Source: CAYGZL01 sp964354345
Lineage (GTDB): Bacteria > Chloroflexota > Anaerolineae > Anaerolineales > UBA4823
Direction of reading: 5' to 3'
Length of the DNA stretch: 64,000 nt
NCBI GenBank assembly: GCA_964354345.1
Contig: CAYGZL010000032.1
Location: forward strand, 62,001 to 126,000
The translations under genes and the position numbers were made by a program. The notes under the pieces were generated by a model that saw nothing but the letters and a program-made list of their open reading frames with translations, was not told the DNA's origin and did not search any database. How positions within the stretch are numbered: position 1 is the stretch's first letter; each line of letters opens with the position of its first letter. Shown one piece after another: positions 58,972 through 64,000 of this stretch.

Positions 58972-61545
58972 TTACTTCTCTTCAAGAAATTTCTTACGCC
59001 ACTCGTAAAGCTTATTGAGCGCCTCGATTGGCGAAAGGGTATTAATATCCAGTTCCTTCAGTTCATCTAACCAGGGATTTGTCTCCGGAAAGAGGGCTAA
59101 CTGGCGAGAGGCGTGCGGATTGAGACGGGCAGCCTTCCCCGACGATGCTTCAAGTTGTTTTAATATTTCACCAGCTCTTTGCACAACAGGGCGCGGTAAA
59201 CCTGCGAGTTGCCCAACATGAATACCATACGAACGATCAGCGCCACCTGGCACGATCTTGTGTAAAAATACCACCTTGCCATCGGCTTCACTAACCGCCA
59301 CGTTATAATTACGCACCCCAGGCAAGATGTCCGCAAGTTGAGTCAGTTCATGATAATGGGTAGCAAATAATGTTTTGGAGCGTAGTTTAGGATGGTTATG
59401 GATATATTCAACGACTGCCCAGGCTATTGAAACACCATCATAAGTACTGGTGCCGCGCCCGATCTCATCCAGAATTAACAGGCTCCGACTGGTGGCATGG
59501 TTGAGGATATTGGCAGTTTCTACCATCTCAACCATAAAGGTGGATTGACCGGCGTAAATTTCATCCTGTGCGCCCATTCGGGTGAAGATGCGATCAACTA
59601 AACCCAGGTGCGCTGAGGTTGCCGGAACAAAACTGCCGATCTGCGACATCAGCACGATCAATGCTACCTGTCGAATCAAGGTTGACTTCCCAGACATATT
59701 GGGCCCGGTGATGATGCGCACCCACTCACCTGACTCAAAAATAACATCATTCGGTACAAAACGCTCTCCCATCAGGGTCTGCTCGACCACCGGATGACGG
59801 CCTTCCCGGATCGCTAAAACATCCTCTAGGGTAACCTTGGGGCGGATATATCCTCCCAACACAGCCGCTTCTGCCAGTGACACCAGGACATCCAATTCCG
59901 CCAGCACGCGCGCAGTGCCTAACAAACGCAGCGCAGTAGAAGCTAAACGATGACATACCTCATGAAACAGGCGCACTTCAATTTCGCGAATGCGCTCCTC
60001 AGCGTTGAGAACTAATGTCTCATATTCTTTCATTTCGGGGGTGATATACCGTTCTGCATTAACCAGCGTCTGTTTCCGAATATATTCGGTCGGTGCCAGA
60101 TTCGTATTCGAATGGGTAATTTCGATGTAATATCCGAATACCTTGTTATACCCAACTTTGAGAGATTTAATCCCGGTACGATCTCGTTCTACTGTTTCCA
60201 GGTTCGCAATCCAATCCCGCGCATGCCGTGATCGTTCGACAACGCCATCCAGTTCAGCCGAAAAGCCAGGTCGGATGACGCCAACATGCTGCAATGTAGC
60301 CGGCGGTTCATCGTTCATGGCAGATTCGAGCAAGGCCAACTCAGCCTCACATAATTGAAAATTCTTTACAAAAGGTTGCAATGCCGGAGGCTGATTCATT
60401 AGCAGTTTCTGCAAAGCTGGTAACCGGTTAAGGGTTGCGCGGATCCCCACCAGGTCACGCGGTTGAGCCGTTCCCCCCACCACACGATTAGTTAACCGCT
60501 CCAGGTCACTCAAGGATTTCAAAGCAGCTCTGACTTCGGCGCGTGTTAAGCCTTCTTGATAGAAGAACTCAACGCCAGCTTGCCTCTCCTGGATGCGCTG
60601 CACATCCAATAATGGTTTGCCAACCCACTGGCGAATTAAGCGCTTTCCCATCGGTGTGACCGTATGATCTAGCACACCTAATAACGAACCCTTCACCTCC
60701 CCACTACGCAAGGTCTCCGTTAACTCAAGGTTGCGCCGGGTAGCTGCATCCAGGATCATAAATTCAGACAGAGCATAGGTACTTAAATGCCCGAGCAATT
60801 GGCGCGCCGCTGGTTGGGTTTCAGTAAGGTATTGTAGGATAGCCCCAGCTACCCGAATCGCTAAGGACATCCCTCGTAAGCCAAAACCATCCAATGAGGC
60901 GACTTCGAAATGACGCAACAAAATATCCTGGCAACGCCCAGGTTCAAATCGCCAGGCTGGCCATGGAGTGAGGTGACCTGGCAGGCTTTCGCTAAAGGAT
61001 AACGAATCCGGATATAAAATCTCGGCCGGCTTTAACCGCGCCAGTTCAGCGCGTAAGCTGGCAAACCAATCACTGCCCTCAATCTCAGTCACAGCAAACT
61101 CGCCAGTGGTGATATCCACATAGCCGACAGCCGCCCGTTCGTCTTGGCTCACGAAACACGCCAGGTAGTTATTGGCGTCGCCAGGTAATAGCCCTGGTTC
61201 AACCACAGTTCCAGGCGTCACAACCCGTGTCACCTGTCGTGGAAAGATACCTTTGATAGGTTGCTCACCTATTTGCTCACAGATTGCCACGTGGTAACCG
61301 CGTTCGATCAAGCGCGCCAGGTAGTTCTCAGCGGCATGATGAGGGATACCTGCCATTGGTACACGCACACCTTTAGCAACACTGCGCGAGGTGAGTACAA
61401 TATCTAACTCACGCGCAGCAGTTTCAGCGTCTTCGTCAAAGGTTTCATAGAAATCGCCTAACCGAAAGAACACAATCGCATTCGGGTACTGGCGTTTAAT
61501 TTCCAGGTATTGTTTACGGATTGGAGAAATATCTGCTTCAGTCAT
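58972..61545 (-). CDS. mutS: DNA mismatch repair protein MutS
   Basis: MutS recognises mispairs and recruits MutL. 857 residues from ATG 61545. The mismatch-reading Phe-x-Glu motif is in FFRLGDFYETF, followed by connector, lever and clamp domains. The ATPase domain has Walker A GPNMSGKST, LLILDEIGRGTSTYDG and the FATHYHELTQL segment. An ORF of 952 codons begins further upstream, but a TTGCCG-17-TAGAAT promoter lies inside that extension. With the -10 ending 7 nt before ATG 61545, the mRNA is likely leaderless. It is divergent from the sugar ATPase gene. No mutL is in the window. Confidence 0.95.
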   Translation of the reverse strand: MTEADISPIRKQYLEIKRQYPNAIVFFRLGDFYETFDEDAETAARELDIVLTSRSVAKGVRVPMAGIPHHAAENYLARLIERGYHVAICEQIGEQPIKGIFPRQVTRVVTPGTVVEPGLLPGDANNYLACFVSQDERAAVGYVDITTGEFAVTEIEGSDWFASLRAELARLKPAEILYPDSLSFSESLPGHLTPWPAWRFEPGRCQDILLRHFEVASLDGFGLRGMSLAIRVAGAILQYLTETQPAARQLLGHLSTYALSEFMILDAATRRNLELTETLRSGEVKGSLLGVLDHTVTPMGKRLIRQWVGKPLLDVQRIQERQAGVEFFYQEGLTRAEVRAALKSLSDLERLTNRVVGGTAQPRDLVGIRATLNRLPALQKLLMNQPPALQPFVKNFQLCEAELALLESAMNDEPPATLQHVGVIRPGFSAELDGVVERSRHARDWIANLETVERDRTGIKSLKVGYNKVFGYYIEITHSNTNLAPTEYIRKQTLVNAERYITPEMKEYETLVLNAEERIREIEVRLFHEVCHRLASTALRLLGTARVLAELDVLVSLAEAAVLGGYIRPKVTLEDVLAIREGRHPVVEQTLMGERFVPNDVIFESGEWVRIITGPNMSGKSTLIRQVALIVLMSQIGSFVPATSAHLGLVDRIFTRMGAQDEIYAGQSTFMVEMVETANILNHATSRSLLILDEIGRGTSTYDGVSIAWAVVEYIHNHPKLRSKTLFATHYHELTQLADILPGVRNYNVAVSEADGKVVFLHKIVPGGADRSYGIHVGQLAGLPRPVVQRAGEILKQLEASSGKAARLNPHASRQLALFPETNPWLDELKELDINTLSPIEALNKLYEWRKKFLEEK

Positions 61546-61552
61546 AGAGTAC

Positions 61553-61581
61553 ATTCTAAAGTGAGGTGAAGAAATCGGCAA
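61553..61581 (-). promoter_or_regulatory. mutS promoter, probably leaderless
   Basis: On the minus strand TTGCCG (61581-61576), 17 nt and TAGAAT (61558-61553). The -10 ends 7 nt before ATG 61545, so transcription should begin at the start codon. Confidence 0.6.
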
Positions 61582-61587
61582 GAGAGG

Positions 61588-61593
61588 TATAAT
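61588..61593 (+). promoter_or_regulatory. -10 element for the sugar ATPase gene
   Basis: TATAAT at 61588-61593 faces ATG 61636, with a weak -35 region. It lies within 10 nt of the divergent mutS promoter. Confidence 0.45.
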
Positions 61594-61635
61594 ATCTTCA
61601 TCATATTCCCGCAAACTGGAGAAAGGAGCTTCGAA

Positions 61636-62736
61636 ATGGCAAGTGTAAGATTTGATCATGTAACGAAAAAATTTGCCGATGTCACAGCGGTTAATAGTCT
61701 GGACATCACCATCGCTGACAAAGAATTCCTGGTATTGGTCGGTCCTTCTGGCTGTGGTAAGACGACTGCGCTTCGCTGTCTGGCCGGTCTGGAGGAGGTT
61801 ACTGAGGGTACTATTTATATCGAAGAACATATCGTCAATGATATCGCCCCCAAGGATCGTGACATCGCCATGGTTTTCCAGTCATATGCCCTTTATCCGC
61901 ACATGTCCGTCTATGACAACATGGCCTTTGGCTTGAAATTGCGTAAAACCCCAAAGGCTGAAATCAAAGAGCGGGTGTATGAAGCGGCCAAAATATTGGA
62001 TATTGAACAATTATTAGATCGAAAACCACGCCAGCTATCAGGTGGTGAACGCCAACGTGTCGCGGTGGGACGGGCGATTGTACGTAAGCCAAAGGTTTTC
62101 CTTTTCGATGAGCCGCTCTCAAACCTCGACGCGAAACTACGTGTCGAAACCCGCGCCAATATCAGCAAGCTCCACCAACAACTACAGACCACGTTCATTT
62201 ACGTAACTCACGACCAGGTTGAAGCCATGACGATGGCAACCCGTATCGCGGTGATGAATAAGGGTCTTTTACAACAAATTGATACTCCGCAGAATCTCTA
62301 TGATAATCCGGATAACCAGTTTGTGGCAGAATTTATCGGTTCACCGGCGATGAACTTCTTTCCGGCCACGCTGCGTAAACAGGAAGGCAGGCTTTATATC
62401 GTAACAGAGACCTTTTCTGTGCAGGTACCTGATGAACGATTGGACAGATATATGTATTATGAAGGTAAGCCAGTTACCTTCGGCTTGCGCCCCGATGATG
62501 TGCACGATCCGCAGTTTGCTCCGCCAGGGATTATCGCCCAGTCGGTCGAAGCAATTGTAGACGTAACTGAATTGATGGGCTATGAAATTATTGTTTATCT
62601 GAAGAGTGGTACACATAACTTTGTCGCCCGGGTTGATCCCCGCTCACGTTACCAGATGAACCAAAGAGTTCAGGTTCTCTTTAACATGGCAAACATGCAT
62701 ATATTTGATCTTGATACCAAGATCACCATTCGTTAA
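61636..62736 (+). CDS. Carbohydrate ABC transporter ATPase (MsmX/UgpC type)
   Basis: 366 residues. Walker A GPSGCGKT is at 36-43, the ABC signature is LSGGERQRVAVGRA, Walker B is VFLFDEPLSNLD, and the H-loop is VTHDQVEAMT. The C-terminal ~120 residues form the MalK-like regulatory OB domain (FGLRPDDV). Such ATPases energise sugar importers and in many bacteria serve several permeases. There is no transporter gene beside it, and the importer at 7.8-12.4 kb has no ATPase, so the two likely pair. AAGGAG precedes ATG 61636. Confidence 0.93.
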   Translation: MASVRFDHVTKKFADVTAVNSLDITIADKEFLVLVGPSGCGKTTALRCLAGLEEVTEGTIYIEEHIVNDIAPKDRDIAMVFQSYALYPHMSVYDNMAFGLKLRKTPKAEIKERVYEAAKILDIEQLLDRKPRQLSGGERQRVAVGRAIVRKPKVFLFDEPLSNLDAKLRVETRANISKLHQQLQTTFIYVTHDQVEAMTMATRIAVMNKGLLQQIDTPQNLYDNPDNQFVAEFIGSPAMNFFPATLRKQEGRLYIVTETFSVQVPDERLDRYMYYEGKPVTFGLRPDDVHDPQFAPPGIIAQSVEAIVDVTELMGYEIIVYLKSGTHNFVARVDPRSRYQMNQRVQVLFNMANMHIFDLDTKITIR

Positions 62737-62785
62737 AAATTCGAACCATTGAACAGTCACCCTGGAGAGTTGAAAGGGAAATGTT

Positions 62786-63541
62786 ATGCAATCTGTATAC
62801 ACTTTAGTTCTCCTACGCCATGGGCAAAGCACCTGGAATTTGGAGAACCGGTTTACCGGTTGGACAGATGTTGGTCTGACAGAACTCGGAGAGCAAGAAG
62901 CTCACACCTCAGGAAAATTGTTGATGGAGGGCGGTTACACCTTCGATTTCGTCTATACATCAGTACTCCGGCGGGCGATCAAAACGATGTGGATCGTCAT
63001 GGAAGATATGAATCTGGAATGGTTGCCGGTCGTGCGTGCCTGGCAATTGAATGAACGGCATTACGGGGCTCTGCAAGGCTTGAACAAAGCCGAGATGGCC
63101 GTAAAGTATGGTGAAGCTCAGGTTAAACTCTGGCGGCGCAGCTACGATGTTCCACCACCCGCACTGGATCACAATGACGAACGCCATCCGCGCTTTGACC
63201 GCCGTTATTCAGGTTTGACGCCCACTGATGTGCCGGCTTGCGAATCGCTCAAAGATACGGTTGCGCGCATGTTACCTTACTGGCATAATTCGATAGCACC
63301 AACCGTGAAGTCAGGACAACGCGTCCTCATTTCTGCGCACGGCAATAGCTTACGCGCCCTCGTGAAGTATCTGGACAATATTTCAGACGCTGAGATTGTT
63401 GAATTAAACATCCCTACGGGTATCCCTCTGGTATATGAACTAGACGCTGATCTGCGACCTGTAAAGAGCTTCTATCTGGGGGATCCAGAAGCAGTCAAGC
63501 GTGCTGCAGAAGCGGTTGCAAAGCAGGGTCGCGCTAAATAA
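62786..63541 (+). CDS. gpmA: 2,3-bisphosphoglycerate-dependent phosphoglycerate mutase
   Basis: Interconverts 3- and 2-phosphoglycerate in glycolysis. 251 residues with the phospho-accepting His12 in LLRHGQSTWN, ENRFTGWTDVGLTELG, the substrate loop YGALQGLNKAEMAVKYGE, RRSYDVPPPALD and the second catalytic His in ISAHGNSLRAL. Length fits the dPGM family. It starts 49 nt after the ATPase gene and may be co-transcribed with it. Confidence 0.95.
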   Translation: MQSVYTLVLLRHGQSTWNLENRFTGWTDVGLTELGEQEAHTSGKLLMEGGYTFDFVYTSVLRRAIKTMWIVMEDMNLEWLPVVRAWQLNERHYGALQGLNKAEMAVKYGEAQVKLWRRSYDVPPPALDHNDERHPRFDRRYSGLTPTDVPACESLKDTVARMLPYWHNSIAPTVKSGQRVLISAHGNSLRALVKYLDNISDAEIVELNIPTGIPLVYELDADLRPVKSFYLGDPEAVKRAAEAVAKQGRAK

Positions 63542-63561
63542 TTTAGTATGGAGGTTCTCTT

Positions 63562-64000
63562 ATGAGAAAAATTGGTTTATTAACCACAATTTTGATCCTC
63601 TCTTTCATGCTCTCTGCCTGGAGCCCGGCGCCAACCCTCCAATCTTCTCCATCTTCTTTCGCGCCTTCGGCTACAACAATCCCCTTCTTCTTTGAAAACA
63701 AAACAGGCGGAAAGGTAACAATAACTGTTCAGGGGCCGCTGTACTATTCCTTCACTTTGAAAACAGGAAAGACCAAGACAAATATCTCTCCGGGTCTGTA
63801 TCAATACTCCTATACAGCTTGTGGTAAACAGAACCGGGGTACCCTTACCGCGAAAAACGGTGCAAAATTCGTCTTGCCAACCTGCATAACCAAAGGCTTG
63901 GTTAAAATAGTCATTAAGAACAATACCGGTGGCATTCTGACTTTAAACCTGACCGGACCTGCCACCTATAATTTCACGCTCTCACCTGGGAAACAAACTA
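63562..64000 (+). CDS. Secreted repeat protein, partial (3' end beyond window)
   Basis: Starts at ATG 63562 with GGAGG at 63550-63554; 146 codons are visible and no stop is reached. MRKIGLLTTILILSFMLSAW is a signal peptide. The mature part holds a repeated strand-rich unit: FENKTGGKVTITVQGPLYYS near residue 45 and IKNNTGGILTLNLTGPATYN near residue 115, each followed by F(T/L)-L-K/S-x-G-K. Each unit has a cysteine pair (ACGK ... LPTC in the first). Surface display is likely; function is unknown. Confidence 0.65.
   Translation, partial: MRKIGLLTTILILSFMLSAWSPAPTLQSSPSSFAPSATTIPFFFENKTGGKVTITVQGPLYYSFTLKTGKTKTNISPGLYQYSYTACGKQNRGTLTAKNGAKFVLPTCITKGLVKIVIKNNTGGILTLNLTGPATYNFTLSPGKQT

Noticed and set aside
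61546..61830. 95-residue N-terminal extension of MutS
   Set aside because: It is antisense to the start of the ATPase gene, has no MutS similarity, and contains the mutS promoter.
1..64000. Prophage, insertion sequence, integrase, toxin-antitoxin or CRISPR-Cas locus
   Set aside because: No transposase, integrase, cas gene, phage structural gene or spaced repeat array was recognised on either strand.

Overview
This window is bacterial chromosome of roughly balanced base composition, densely packed and with no phage, insertion sequence or CRISPR array that I can see. The gene content and style point to the phylum Chloroflexota, most likely class Anaerolineae: fakA-degV-recG-coaD in a row, many lipoproteins with an AAC-type lipobox, secreted proteins with TPT-rich linkers, a divergent extra chaperonin, a carbohydrate ABC importer with a shared ATPase, EF-P with an arginine tip, and a LexA gene with Gram-positive-type boxes. 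This placement is inferred from family resemblance; no rRNA is present to confirm it.

Layout. 1-5.7 kb (+): end of fakA, degV/fakB, recG, coaD, a coiled-coil protein and fdhD. 5.7-7.4 kb (+): an autoregulated TetR gene coupled to an extended SDR. 7.5-12.4 kb (+): a sugar ABC importer (binding protein, MalF-type permease and two tandem MalG-type permeases) with several hairpins and a palindromic operator. 12.4-15.9 kb (-): a chaperonin paralogue and a beta-propeller protein in one operon. 16.0-18.6 kb (+): a lipoprotein, a membrane protein and a phosphodiester glycosidase. 18.6-26.7 kb (-): two unrecognised genes, tRNA-Arg(UCU), lon, a PHP-AlbA_2 fusion, a GNAT, a MogA-type protein and lepB. 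26.8-36 kb: a DUF2007 protein, a LysM/M23 peptidase (-), efp with a cysteine-rich partner, fabF-fabH, ftsH, a SHOCT-like protein and fabL (+). 35.8-38.5 kb (-): a GNAT, an N-acylamino-acid-racemase-type enolase and a cyclase-family hydrolase in a tight operon. 38.6-41.3 kb: an NDUFA9-like SDR (-), a double GNAT and hpt (+). 41.3-50.8 kb (-): a long surface-glycan array (wecC, wecB, acyltransferase, three GT4 glycosyltransferases, Rieske oxygenase, lipoprotein, a 38-residue membrane peptide and MBOAT). 50.8-51.7 kb (+): lexA. 51.8-55.1 kb (-): a secreted nuclease and a lamin-tail protein. 55.2-59 kb (+): an S1 protein, a GmhB-type phosphatase, DUF3786, a lipoprotein and an unknown. 59-61.5 kb (-): mutS. 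61.6-64 kb (+): MsmX/UgpC-type ATPase, gpmA and a secreted protein cut by the window edge.

Functional links. FabF, FabH, FabL and the FakA/DegV pair cover fatty-acid elongation, enoyl reduction and recycling of exogenous fatty acids. WecC, WecB, the transferases and MBOAT form a plausible ManNAcA-containing glycan pathway with O-acylation. The lone ATPase near 62 kb is the natural partner of the ATPase-less importer at 8-12 kb. The most unusual items are the chaperonin paralogue, which has arginine where GroEL has its catalytic Asp398 and is co-transcribed with a beta-propeller; the uncharacterised gene pair upstream of tRNA-Arg/lon; the GNAT-racemase-cyclase operon; and repeated examples of a -10 element placed 6-7 nt before a start codon, which suggests leaderless transcripts for recG, mutS, the GmhB-type gene and an SDR gene.
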